This document shows, in pieces, positions 23,410 through 31,838 of a stretch of DNA of 33,843 nucleotides. Each line of letters opens with the position of its first letter. Position 1 is the stretch's first letter. This DNA is from Acidobacteriaceae bacterium. Lineage in GTDB: Bacteria > Acidobacteriota > Terriglobia > Bryobacterales > Bryobacteraceae. The DNA is taken from the NCBI GenBank assembly GCA_020247055.1, contig JADCJL010000116.1, positions 1 to 33,843 of the forward strand, given 5' to 3'. Both the position numbers and the translations under genes were made by a program. The notes below the pieces were generated by a model. The model was not told the DNA's origin. It made no database searches and saw only the letters and a list, made by a program, of their open reading frames with translations.

Positions 23410-25689
23410 CTATTTGGCCTTGATGCGAACGGCGATCGTCTCCGGCGCGGCGGAGAGATTCTGCTGCGTGCTGCGGGTTTCGACACGCCCGGCCACGGCG
23501 ATGGTGTAGTCGCCGGGTTCGGCCGCGGGGGTCGCCTCGATGTAGAAGGTCCGCTCCGTTTCGCCTTCGTTGAGCAGGACGCCGTTCAGGCCAAAGTCCG
23601 GCAGCTTGACGCGGGGCGGGAGGTTGACGACATCCACCGGGACGCGGCCCGCGAAGCCGTTCTGGCGGCTGATTTTGACCTGAATCGCGGCGGTTTCGCC
23701 GGGGGCGAGTTCGACGCGGCGGGTGGGGCTGGTCATGAGGACGTCGGGCTGGGAGCCGATGGCGATGAGCTTGAGGCGATCTTCGGGGTTGGCCTGCCGC
23801 GTGAGACCGAGCGCGGAGCCGGTGACGGTGAAGGGGAAGGCGGCCGTCTGCGGCGCCTCGGCGGCGGCGGACAGCAGGAGGACGCCGGTGTTCTGGTTGG
23901 GTTCGATGCGGCCGCGGGTGGCGGTGAAGCCGGGCGGGAGGCCGGAGAGAGAAAGGTCGATCGGCCCGGCGTAGCCGTCGAGGCGCGTGGCGGTGACGGT
24001 GAGCGGAATGGAGCCGCCGCGGGGCACGTTGGGGTTGCGGGGGTTGACGGCGAGGCGGAAGTCCGGACGGGGCTCGCGGATATTGAGGCGGTAGGGGCCG
24101 GCGGCGCCGGTGACGTCGCGGACGGTGAGCTGGTAGGCGCCGTCGGCCGGGGCGGTGAAGGTGAGGTAGGAGTCTTTGTCGAAGCCGGGGCCGCCGTCGT
24201 CGTTCTGGGCGTAGAGCCGGGTGACGGGCAGGCCGTTGGCGGCGAACTGGGCGCCGGGGGGATGGATCTGGACTTTGTAGACCGCTTTGTCGATGGCGTG
24301 GGCTTCGGCGGCGGTATTGAAGAAGGTCAGGCGCTGGCCGTTGAGCTGTTCGTAGCGGATGTCTTCGTCGGGGCCGCGCGGGAGTTCGGCGACGCGGACG
24401 ATTTCGCGGCCGAGCAGCATGTAGTCGCCGGCGTTGATGTTGTTCCAGTGGGTGATGCGGACGCCGGGCGAGGCGGAGTCGTGGTCGCGGAGGGTGGTGA
24501 AGGTCTCGACCACGGGGCGGACGGCGGCGACTTCGATGGGTTTGCCGTCGGCGGTGAGGATTTCGAGGGTCGAGTCGAGATCGGAGCCGAGGCGGCGGGC
24601 CATGACTTCAAAGACCAGGGTCTGGCCCTTTTTGGCCTGGAAGGGGAAGCGGTGAACCGGCTTCGCTTTGTCGAGACGGCCGTTGAGGGTGACGGGCAGG
24701 GTGAGTAGGGGCGAAGGCTGGGTGACGGTGAGTTCGGGGTCGCTGCCGAGGGCGAGCTTGACGCGGTTGTAGGCGCCTTCCGGGCGGAGCTGGGCGGAGA
24801 AGGGGTCTTCCGGGAGCGGCGTGCCCTTCAGCTGGACGGTGGCGGGGACGTTGTGGCCGGTGAGCTGGATGGGGGCGACGGCGTCGCGCCGGAGGCCGAG
24901 AGGGAAGATTTGCGAAACGAAGCCAAACTCGCCGACCTTGATGCGGTACTGGTGCGAGGCGCGGCCGGAGCGTTCGTAGTCGGTGATGCGGAGGTAGTGG
25001 ACGCCGGCGCTGGTAACTTTATGAATAAAGTTTAATGAACTTCCGTCTTCGCCGAAGGTGCGGAGGACGGCGCCGCTGGCGTCGAGGATGGCGATGACCG
25101 GTTGGAGGGTGGAGCCGACCTTGGCGGAGGAGTTTTCGATGACGATGGTTTGTCCGGCGCGGGCGGTGAACTTGAAGTGATCGAGGTCGCCCGCTTTCGC
25201 GATGACGCCGGTGAGGACGGCGGGGAGATGGGTTTCAAAAGCGCCGGCGAGGGTGTCGTTGGGTTCCTGGTCCGGGGCTTCGCCGACGTAGGGTTCGATG
25301 AGGAAGGTGCCTTCGGGCGAGGTGCCGAGCGGGGTCTGGAGGCGGAAGGAGACGTCGCCGATTTCGGCTTCCGGGGCGATTTCGACTTCGACGGTGACCT
25401 GGTTGCGGGGCGGGAGCGGGCCGACGTCGATGGAGGACTGGGTGCCGTTGGCGCCGATGCGGACGTCGGGGAGGTCGGGAAGCTCTTTGACGCGGAGGAT
25501 TTTGCCGGTGACGCGGGGATCGGAGAAGAAGATGGCGGAGGCCTTGGCGAGGTTGAAGCCTTCGATGACGAGTTCGGCCGTCATGCCGCGGGCGATGCCG
25601 CGGGGGACGATGGACTGCACGGTGGGGGGCGTCGTGCGGGGGGACTGGGCGTAGAGGGTGACGGCGAGGAGCGGGACGAGGTAGCGCAT
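23410..25689 (-). CDS. Exported PPC-domain (pre-peptidase C-terminal) beta protein
   Basis: A 759-residue secreted protein with a signal peptide (MRYLVPLLAVTLYAQS). An IPT/TIG-like segment (about 25-100, with SIVPRGIARGMTAELVIEGFN) precedes at least two PPC-type domains; the first has EAPDQEPNDTLAGAFE and DLDHFKFTARAGQTIVIE (about 140-200), and similar FQAKKGQTLVFEV and FTAPADGAYQLTVRD segments recur later. The C-terminal 190 residues carry Ig-like segments such as PLTVTATRLDGYAGPIDLSLSGLPPG. There is no catalytic motif. Proteins of this plan accompany DUF1501 and PSCyt genes in planctomycete-type operons and may bind ligand or polymer at the cell surface. It is the last gene of the operon, 9 bases after the WD40-cytochrome gene. 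Confidence 0.85.
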   Translation of the reverse strand: MRYLVPLLAVTLYAQSPRTTPPTVQSIVPRGIARGMTAELVIEGFNLAKASAIFFSDPRVTGKILRVKELPDLPDVRIGANGTQSSIDVGPLPPRNQVTVEVEIAPEAEIGDVSFRLQTPLGTSPEGTFLIEPYVGEAPDQEPNDTLAGAFETHLPAVLTGVIAKAGDLDHFKFTARAGQTIVIENSSAKVGSTLQPVIAILDASGAVLRTFGEDGSSLNFIHKVTSAGVHYLRITDYERSGRASHQYRIKVGEFGFVSQIFPLGLRRDAVAPIQLTGHNVPATVQLKGTPLPEDPFSAQLRPEGAYNRVKLALGSDPELTVTQPSPLLTLPVTLNGRLDKAKPVHRFPFQAKKGQTLVFEVMARRLGSDLDSTLEILTADGKPIEVAAVRPVVETFTTLRDHDSASPGVRITHWNNINAGDYMLLGREIVRVAELPRGPDEDIRYEQLNGQRLTFFNTAAEAHAIDKAVYKVQIHPPGAQFAANGLPVTRLYAQNDDGGPGFDKDSYLTFTAPADGAYQLTVRDVTGAAGPYRLNIREPRPDFRLAVNPRNPNVPRGGSIPLTVTATRLDGYAGPIDLSLSGLPPGFTATRGRIEPNQNTGVLLLSAAAEAPQTAAFPFTVTGSALGLTRQANPEDRLKLIAIGSQPDVLMTSPTRRVELAPGETAAIQVKISRQNGFAGRVPVDVVNLPPRVKLPDFGLNGVLLNEGETERTFYIEATPAAEPGDYTIAVAGRVETRSTQQNLSAAPETIAVRIKAK

Positions 25690-25698
25690 GGGTGCTCT

Positions 25699-26934
25699 TT
25701 AGGGGATCGGATAGGTTTGGGTTGTGCCATCGAGACGGGCGACGCGGAGCGTTTTGCCGTTGGGCGAGAAATGGAGACCGGTGGGCCAGTCGGATTGACC
25801 GGCGAAGGTTTTGAGTTCGGTGAGATCGGCGGTGCGGAAGAGCTTGACGGTGCGGTCGGCGGCGCCGGTGGCGAGGGTACGGCCGTCGGGGGAGAAGGCG
25901 ATTTGGAGGATCGCGTCTTCGTGGGCGATCAGCGAGTTTTTGAGGGCGCCGGCTTTGGGGGAGAGCTCCCAGAGGCGGATGGACTTGTCGTTGCCGCCGG
26001 CGGCGACGAGTTTGCCGTCGGCGGAGATGGCCACGGCCTGCAGGGCGTCGGTGGGTTCGGAGAGGGTGAAGAGGCGTTCGCCGGTGGCGGGGTCCCAGAC
26101 TTTGACGGAGCGGTCGGCGGAAGCCGAGAGGAGGCGGGAGCCGTCGGGGGAGAAGGTAAGGGCGTAGACGGCGTCGACGTGATCTTTGAGAGGCCGGAGC
26201 TGTTGGCCGGTGGCGGTGTCCCAGAGGTAGATCATTTTGTCGTAGGAGGCGGTGGCGAGGGTTTTGCCGTCGGGGGAGAAGGCGACGGCGTAGATGCAGT
26301 CCTTGTGGCCGGTGAGGGTGAGGCGGACGGTTTTGGCGGCGAGGTCCCAGATTTTCACTTCGCCTTTCTGGGCGGGCAGGCCGCCGGCGGCGGCGAGCAG
26401 GGCGCCGTCCTTTGAGAAGGCGACGGCGCGGACGGTGGATTGATGGCCGGCGAGGGGGGCGCCGTTGAGGGTGACGACTTTGTGGCCGGCGTAGGCGGTG
26501 AGCGAGCCGTCGGCCGATTGAGCGGCGGCGAAGATCTGGGGCTTGGGGGCGAGGCGGGGGGCGATGTCGGGGATGGCGTTGGCGGAGCGGGGGGCGGCTT
26601 CGACGGCCGGGCCTTTGGCGCCGGCGTTGATCCAGTTTTTGATGACGTCGAGTTCGGCGGCGGCGAGGCTGCGGCCGTCCATGGGCATGAAGGGCTCTTT
26701 CTTGCCGGCGGCCATGAGATACAAGCGGCTCTCGTCGGCCTTGCCGGGGGTGACGATCTGGCCGTGGTTGCCGCCGGCGCGGATGCCGCCGATGGTTTCA
26801 AGGTCGAGCGAACCCATCTTGACGCCGTGGGCGTGGCAATCGAGGCAGTACTTGCGGAAGACGGGCTGCAGGTCCGCTTCGAAGTCCTGGGCGCGGCAGA
26901 GGGTGGCAGCAAGCAAGAGCAGGGTGGCGCGCAT
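25699..26934 (-). CDS. Planctomycete-type cytochrome c with WD40 beta-propeller
   Basis: A 411-residue exported protein with a signal peptide (to about residue 15). A PSCyt1-type cytochrome domain carries the heme motif C30-L-D-C33-H34 and extends to about residue 110, ending in the usual LDVIKNWINAGAKGP. A WD40 propeller of about six to seven blades follows, with typical GH...D and IWD/LWD/VWD ends (EVKIWDLAAKT, MIYLWDTATG, SVKVWDPATG). Fusion of a heme domain to a propeller is typical of these operons. It is assumed to pass electrons or organise partner proteins in the periplasm; the role is unknown. It lies one base after the PSCyt/PSD1 stop codon. Confidence 0.92.
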   Translation of the reverse strand: MRATLLLLAATLCRAQDFEADLQPVFRKYCLDCHAHGVKMGSLDLETIGGIRAGGNHGQIVTPGKADESRLYLMAAGKKEPFMPMDGRSLAAAELDVIKNWINAGAKGPAVEAAPRSANAIPDIAPRLAPKPQIFAAAQSADGSLTAYAGHKVVTLNGAPLAGHQSTVRAVAFSKDGALLAAAGGLPAQKGEVKIWDLAAKTVRLTLTGHKDCIYAVAFSPDGKTLATASYDKMIYLWDTATGQQLRPLKDHVDAVYALTFSPDGSRLLSASADRSVKVWDPATGERLFTLSEPTDALQAVAISADGKLVAAGGNDKSIRLWELSPKAGALKNSLIAHEDAILQIAFSPDGRTLATGAADRTVKLFRTADLTELKTFAGQSDWPTGLHFSPNGKTLRVARLDGTTQTYPIP

Positions 26935-26935
26935 G

Positions 26936-29338
26936 TCAGTAGTTGAAGAGGAACTCTTTGCTGGTGAGGAGGCTCCAGACGAGATCTTCGAGGCCTTCCT
27001 GTTTGGCGGCTTTGGCTTCGGCCCAGAGTTTGCTCATCTGCGCGGTTTCGTCGGGGCGGGGTGGGCGGGAGTAGGCGGTGAGATAGAGGTGTTCGATCAC
27101 CTTTTTCTCCGCGAGGCCGAGCTTGAGCAGCAGGGCGATGTTGCCCTGCGGGTCGGCGAGTTTCTTGTTGAGGGTGTCGCCGTTGATGACGTGGAGGGCC
27201 TGGGAGATGGACGGGTCGGAGCTGCGTTCGGCGGCGTCGCAGAGGATGCGTTCCGGGCGGCCGAAGGAGGTGAGGAACTGGCTCTGGACGCGGACGTCGG
27301 GCAGCTGCATGGCGCGGGTGCCGGCCGGGTAGCCGGCGAAGGCGGTGGGCACGCCGGTGACCTGGGACATGGCGTCGAGGAGGACTTCGGCGGGCAGGCG
27401 CTTGATGATGTACTTCGAGTAGAAGACGTTATCGGCCTGGTTGGTGGCGTTCGATTCTGAAGACAGCTGATAGGTGGCGCTGTTCATGATGGTGCGCATG
27501 AGGTGCTTCAGGTCGTAGCCGTGTTTGACGAAGTCGGCCGCGACGGCGGCGAAGAGCTCTTCGTTCGAAGCGGGGTTGGTGGCGCGGACGTCGTCGTAGG
27601 GGTGGACGATGCCGCGGCCGAGGAAGTTGGCCCAGACGCGGTTGACGATGTTGCGGGTGAAGTAGTCGTTGTCTTTGGTGAGCCAGTTGGCGAAGTGGAC
27701 GCGGCGGTCGGCGGTGGAGTCGAGCGGCATGGGCTGGCCGTCGAGGGGGGTGGGGGAGAGGGGGCGGAGGAGGCGGGGGTGGTTGATATCGCCGGAGGTT
27801 TTGGCGAAGACGACGTTGTCGGCGGCGGTGCTGCCGTTTTTGATACCGACACGGGCGAAGAGGTTGGCGAACTGATAGTACTGGCGCTGGGTCCACTTTT
27901 CCATGGGATGGTTGTGGCAGCGGGCGCAGGTGAGGCGCTGGCCGAGGAAGGCCTGCGTCACGTTTTCGGCCATTTCGATGGTGTCTTTGTGGAGGACGAA
28001 GTAGTTGAGCGCGCCGTTCTGGCGGGTGGAGCCGGCGCCGGTGAAGATATCGCGGGCGAACTGGTCCCAGGGTTTGTTGGCCTGGACGGAGTCGCGGATC
28101 CAGTTATAGAAGGCCCACATGGCCGGGGTGCGGAGTTTGCGGGAGCTGACGAGGAGGAGGTCGGAGAACTTATAGGCCCAGTAGTCGGCGTATTCGTCGC
28201 GGTTGAGGAGTTGGTCGATGACTTTGGCGCGTTTGTCGGGGGCGGGGTCGGCGAGGAAGGTTTCGACTTCACTGGCGGTGGGGAGGATGCCGGCGGCGTC
28301 GAGGTAGGCGCGGCGGAGGAAGGTGGAATCGTCGGCGAGTTGGGAGGGGGTAAGGTTGAGAGACTTCCACTTGGCGGCGGCGAGATGGTCGATGAAGTTG
28401 CGGGGCCGGAAATCGGAGACGGCGGGAGAGGGGTTGACGAAGGGGACGGTGACGCGGGCGTAGAGGACCTTGGAGGCGTACCAGAGCGTGATGGCGGATT
28501 CGCCGTGGCCGGTGAGTTTGACGAGGCCGGAGTCGTCGACGGTGGCGACGCCTTCGTTGGCGGAGGAGAACTTGACCCAGTTGGTGACGTCTTCGGTGCG
28601 GCCGTCGGAGTAGCGGGCGCGGACGATGAGCTGTTGCGTCGCGTTGGGGGCGAGGATGGAGGCGGGCGGGAAGACTTCGAGGCCGGTGACTTCGGGATCT
28701 TTTTCGGCGGGGGGCGGGGCGCCGGCGGCGATCCATTCGGCGAGGACGCGGTATTCGCGGGTATCCGTTTTGAAGCGGAGGCCGCCCATGTGGGGGATGG
28801 CGAAGGTGGGTTTGAGCAGGAGGAGGGAGCGGGCGGGTTCGGCGAGGTTGACGCGGCGGGCGGCGGATTGGCGGGTGAGAGCGTCGTAGTCGAGTTCGGG
28901 GTCGTAGCCGCGGAGGGTGAGTTTGAAGCCGTTTTTGCCGGCGAGCGCGCCGTGGCAGGCGCCCTGGTTGCAGCCGGTTTTGGTGAGGACCGGCATGACG
29001 TGATTTTTGAACGACCAGGTGAAGGGCGCGGTGGCGTTGCGGACGCGGACGGTGACCGAGGCCGAGAGGTTGTTGTGGCGGGCGGTGATGGTGGCTTCGC
29101 CGTCGGCTTTGGGGGTGACGAGGCCGGTGAGCGAGACGGCGGCGACGGCGGGATTGGAAGACGACCAGGCGGCGTGGCGGGTCCAGTCGGAGTGGACGCC
29201 GCCGTCGAGGAGGGCTTCGGCGAGCAGTTGCTGGCGGGATTCGGGGGTGGCGAGGGTCACCTCCTTCGGCAGAATGGAGAGCGACGGCGCGGCGGGCAGC
29301 AGGGCCGCGCTACAGCAGAGCAGAAGGATGAGGCGCAT
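26936..29338 (-). CDS. PSCyt1-PSCyt2(DUF1549)-PSD1(DUF1553) multidomain cytochrome protein with Ig-like domains
   Basis: An 800-residue exported protein (signal peptide about 1-17). Order: a Big_2-like domain (about 20-100), a PSCyt1-type segment with the heme-like motif C123-N-Q-G-A-C128-H129 (a CX4CH spacing), a second Big_2-like domain (about 225-305), DUF1549/PSCyt2 (about 315-520) holding CARCHNHP near 473, and DUF1553/PSD1 (about 535-790). This set is a hallmark of Planctomycetes, Verrucomicrobia and Solibacter-type Acidobacteria. The function is unknown; heme attachment suggests periplasmic redox work, and the genes often accompany sulfatases and glycan enzymes. It starts 3 bases after the DUF1501 stop and is followed one base later by the cytochrome-WD40 gene. 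Confidence 0.93.
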   Translation of the reverse strand: MRLILLLCCSAALLPAAPSLSILPKEVTLATPESRQQLLAEALLDGGVHSDWTRHAAWSSSNPAVAAVSLTGLVTPKADGEATITARHNNLSASVTVRVRNATAPFTWSFKNHVMPVLTKTGCNQGACHGALAGKNGFKLTLRGYDPELDYDALTRQSAARRVNLAEPARSLLLLKPTFAIPHMGGLRFKTDTREYRVLAEWIAAGAPPPAEKDPEVTGLEVFPPASILAPNATQQLIVRARYSDGRTEDVTNWVKFSSANEGVATVDDSGLVKLTGHGESAITLWYASKVLYARVTVPFVNPSPAVSDFRPRNFIDHLAAAKWKSLNLTPSQLADDSTFLRRAYLDAAGILPTASEVETFLADPAPDKRAKVIDQLLNRDEYADYWAYKFSDLLLVSSRKLRTPAMWAFYNWIRDSVQANKPWDQFARDIFTGAGSTRQNGALNYFVLHKDTIEMAENVTQAFLGQRLTCARCHNHPMEKWTQRQYYQFANLFARVGIKNGSTAADNVVFAKTSGDINHPRLLRPLSPTPLDGQPMPLDSTADRRVHFANWLTKDNDYFTRNIVNRVWANFLGRGIVHPYDDVRATNPASNEELFAAVAADFVKHGYDLKHLMRTIMNSATYQLSSESNATNQADNVFYSKYIIKRLPAEVLLDAMSQVTGVPTAFAGYPAGTRAMQLPDVRVQSQFLTSFGRPERILCDAAERSSDPSISQALHVINGDTLNKKLADPQGNIALLLKLGLAEKKVIEHLYLTAYSRPPRPDETAQMSKLWAEAKAAKQEGLEDLVWSLLTSKEFLFNY

Positions 29339-29341
29339 GGC

Positions 29342-30718
29342 TTAGGCGAAGAGTTCTTTGATGGGTTCGGTGCCGCGGTCGACGACGGGGATGGGGCGTC
29401 CCTGCGCGCCGGGCAGTTCGGTTTCAAGATCGATGCCGAGGCCTTTATAGATGGTCGCGGCGACTTCGGCCGGGGTGGTGGGACGGTCCTTGGGCATGGC
29501 GCCGATTTCGTCCGAGGCGCCGATGATGGTGCCGCCCTTGAGCGGGCCGCCGCCGGCGAGGATGGACCAGCACTGGGGCCAGTGGTCGCGGCCGCCGGCG
29601 GGATTGACCTTGGGGGTGCGGCCGAATTCGCCGGTGCCGATGACCATCGTGTTCGCGAGGAGGCCGCGCTGGGAGAGGTCTTCGAGCAGGGAGCTATAGG
29701 CCATGTCGAACATGGGGCCGACGAGGTCTTTGTAACAGGAGATGGGGGAGAAGGGCTTGGAGCCGTGGATGTCCCAGGTGATTTCGTCGAAGACCGTTTC
29801 GAACATGTTGATGGTGACGAAGCGGACGCCGGCTTCGACGAGGCGGCGGGCGAGGAGGCAGCTTTGGCCGAAGCGGTTGAGGCCGTACTTTTCGCGGACG
29901 GCTTCCGGTTCGCGATGGAGTTCGAAGGCGGCGCGGGCTTTGGCCGAGGACATGAGGGTGTAGGCCTGCTGGAAGCTGGAATCGAGCAGGCGGGCGTCCT
30001 GGGAGGTTTCAAACTTGCTGACGGATTTGTCGATGGCTTCGCGCCAGTTCTTCCGCCGGTCGACGCGGCTGGCCGAGAGGTAGTCGGGCGGAAGCATGTC
30101 GGGGACGCGGAAGTTGGGATCGGAGGGGTCGGCGTTGAGGATGAAGGGGTCGTAGGCTTTGCCGAGGTAGCCGGCGGCGTGACCGTGGGGCATGTTGCCG
30201 CCGGTGGCGCCGATGGGCCGGGGCAGGAGGATATTGGGCGGGACGTCGCCTTTCGAGCCGCGGAGTTTGCCGACGACGCAGCCGAAGTGGGGGTGTTCGA
30301 CGCCGCCCTGGAAGAGGCGGCCGGTCTGCATCATCTGGTGGCCGGTGTCGTGGACGGCGGCGGCGGTGTGGTACATGGACCGGACGATGGAGAACTTGTC
30401 GGCATGTTTGGCCATGCGGGGGAAGTTCTCGGAGATTTCGATGCCGGGGACGTTGGTTTTGATGGGCTTGTAGGGGCCGCGGATCTCGATGGGGGCGTTG
30501 GGTTTCATGTCCCAGGTGTCGAGCTGGGAAGGGCCGCCGACGAGCATCAGGAGGATGCAGTTGACGTCCTTTTTGGGGTCGACGGCGCCGTGGGCTTTGA
30601 GGCCGGCGAACTGGGCGAGGCCGAGGCCGAGGGTGGAAAGCGCTCCGGCGTGGAGGAAGTCCCGGCGCCGGGTTCCGTCGCAGAATTCAACAGGGCGATC
30701 CGCATCGAGGCGAAACAT
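29342..30718 (-). CDS. DUF1501 family protein, Tat-exported
   Basis: A 458-residue protein of the DUF1501 family, which has an alkaline-phosphatase/sulfatase-like fold and no assigned reaction. The Tat signal TRRRDFLHAG followed by a hydrophobic stretch lies in residues 16-40. Family segments include LMLVGGPSQLDTWDMKP, HDTGHQMMQTGR, VIGTGEFGRTPKVNPAGGRDHWPQ and a final ATIYKGLGID. I chose ATG 30718 over a GTG at 30724 because the Shine-Dalgarno AGGAG (30728-30724) stands 5 bases before the ATG but abuts the GTG. It is first in the operon with the PSCyt/PSD1, WD40-cytochrome and PPC genes. Confidence 0.94.
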   Translation of the reverse strand: MFRLDADRPVEFCDGTRRRDFLHAGALSTLGLGLAQFAGLKAHGAVDPKKDVNCILLMLVGGPSQLDTWDMKPNAPIEIRGPYKPIKTNVPGIEISENFPRMAKHADKFSIVRSMYHTAAAVHDTGHQMMQTGRLFQGGVEHPHFGCVVGKLRGSKGDVPPNILLPRPIGATGGNMPHGHAAGYLGKAYDPFILNADPSDPNFRVPDMLPPDYLSASRVDRRKNWREAIDKSVSKFETSQDARLLDSSFQQAYTLMSSAKARAAFELHREPEAVREKYGLNRFGQSCLLARRLVEAGVRFVTINMFETVFDEITWDIHGSKPFSPISCYKDLVGPMFDMAYSSLLEDLSQRGLLANTMVIGTGEFGRTPKVNPAGGRDHWPQCWSILAGGGPLKGGTIIGASDEIGAMPKDRPTTPAEVAATIYKGLGIDLETELPGAQGRPIPVVDRGTEPIKELFA

Positions 30719-30751
30719 AGGCACTCCTAAACCGAGTTCGGTGACTTGATT
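30719..30751 (-). promoter_or_regulatory. Ribosome-binding site and gap before the DUF1501 operon
   Basis: AGGAG at 30728-30724 (minus) decides the DUF1501 start at 30718. The 33-base gap to the upstream membrane-protein gene contains a TAGAAT that could be a -10 element, but no -35 is visible, so the operon may also be read through from the upstream gene. Confidence 0.4.
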
Positions 30752-31615
30752 CTATCGTAGCGCGGTAACCTGAACCGGGGCGGTAAACGCGGCGGTCTGG
30801 TTGCTTTCGTTGGCGAGCTGGAACGACACTTGTGCCCGGTTGGCGACGGGCATGACGCTGAGGAAGACGTCGGCCCACTGGCCGTTGGGATCGACTTCAA
30901 CGGGGTGCTGATCGGAGTCGCGGGATAGCGAACTGCCGACGAAGGAGGGCGCGTCGAGGGTGATGGAGAGGTCTTTGGTGAGGCCCGCGCCATGCAGGCG
31001 GTAGCGGCGGATGTGGTTGGCTTCGATGACGGGCGGTTCGAGCCGGTCGATGCGCAGGGTGGCGCGGGAGGGAGAGTTGCGGCAGGCGATGGCGGGCCCG
31101 ATCTCGCTGGCGGCGGGGTAGAGCGCACCGGCCGCATCGACACAGGAGACGCGATCTTTGGCGAAATCGAGGGTGCGAAAGGGTTGATAGAGTTGGACGG
31201 TGGCGCGCTGTTCGGCGCAAGGAATGCGCACGATGCGGCCGAGAAAGCCGGCGGCAGAGACGGCCGGGGCGCTTTGGCAGTTGACCTCCAAGCGGAAGAT
31301 GGCGCGGGGGACGGTGAGCCAGAGGGTGGCGAGGAGCAGCAGCAGGCCGAGGAAGTGAGCCGAGAACCGGCTGGCGCGATTGGGAGCCCAAAGCAGGTAG
31401 CCCATCACGGCGCGGTAGGGCCGGGTGTAACGGGATCCGGCCGTGACTAAGAGGCCCGTTACGGCGATGGCGAGGAGCGCCAGGACCAACAAGAGCAGAA
31501 ACAGAGAAGCGGCGATCGGCTCAAACAGCAGCCAATCGATAGAAAGGATCAGAAGCAGGAGATTGACCACAATCAATCCGGCGAGGAGAGTCTGCCTAAC
31601 AAGGAAACCGGGCAT
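30752..31615 (-). CDS. Unrecognised membrane protein with C-terminal beta domain
   Basis: 287 residues from ATG 31615, with a GGAG ten bases upstream; a TTG at 31672 would add 19 residues and is less likely. Three hydrophobic segments lie in the first half: LLAGLIVVNLLLLILSI, a long IAASLFLLLLVLALLAIAV run, and FLGLLLLLATLWLTV after a basic loop (RYTRPYR). The last 160 residues have four or five cysteines (NCQSAP, IPCAEQ, VSCVDA, ACRNSP) that could form disulfides in the periplasm, and then a beta-rich region. I recognise no family. It lies directly upstream of the DUF1501 operon on the same strand, so co-transcription is possible. Confidence 0.7.
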   Translation of the reverse strand: MPGFLVRQTLLAGLIVVNLLLLILSIDWLLFEPIAASLFLLLLVLALLAIAVTGLLVTAGSRYTRPYRAVMGYLLWAPNRASRFSAHFLGLLLLLATLWLTVPRAIFRLEVNCQSAPAVSAAGFLGRIVRIPCAEQRATVQLYQPFRTLDFAKDRVSCVDAAGALYPAASEIGPAIACRNSPSRATLRIDRLEPPVIEANHIRRYRLHGAGLTKDLSITLDAPSFVGSSLSRDSDQHPVEVDPNGQWADVFLSVMPVANRAQVSFQLANESNQTAAFTAPVQVTALR

Positions 31616-31838
31616 AGGACCGTAACTCCAAGCGGCGACCAATGCTGAGTGCGCCGCGGCGGGGATTCGCAAGGATCTTTTCTATGGGACCGTTACCCAC
31701 CGCACCAACGAGGCGACTAACGGCTTGTAAATTCCCAAGATAGCAAGAAAGCGGCGCGGCCACCGCCGCCGGATGTTACTATCTCGGCTGCCCGGCACGG
31801 AGAAGTCCCGCGAGGCGGGAGGCTTTGCGCGCGGGGGA
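31616..31838 (-). other. 223-base intergenic region
   Basis: The longest gene-free stretch of the window. It lies between the KASIII gene (ending 31839, minus) and the start of the membrane-protein gene. It holds the terminator described separately, a second GC hairpin (TCCCGC-GAG-GCGGGA, 31806-31820) without a T-run, and a weak promoter candidate on the minus strand, TTGGTG (31708-31703) and CATAGA (31686-31681) with a 16-base spacer. No open reading frame with a family match is seen in it. Confidence 0.5.
31744..31769 (-). terminator. Probable rho-independent terminator of the SGNH-ACP-KASIII operon
   Basis: On the minus strand a perfect six-base GC stem, GCGGCG / CGCCGC (31769-31764 with 31756-31751) and a seven-base loop, is followed at once by TTTCTT. 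It sits about 70 bases past the KASIII stop. The T-run is short and broken by a C, so efficiency is uncertain. Confidence 0.45.

Noticed and set aside
27503-30730. A 1,075-codon open frame on the plus strand opposite the DUF1501 and PSCyt genes
   Set aside because: It is a glycine, valine and glutamate-rich shadow of strongly supported minus-strand genes, produced by GC-rich third positions; it has no recognisable domain or ribosome-binding site.
31806-31820. GC hairpin as terminator of the KASIII gene
   Set aside because: A stem is present but no T-run follows on the minus strand; the hairpin at 31751-31769 is followed by TTTCTT and is the better candidate.
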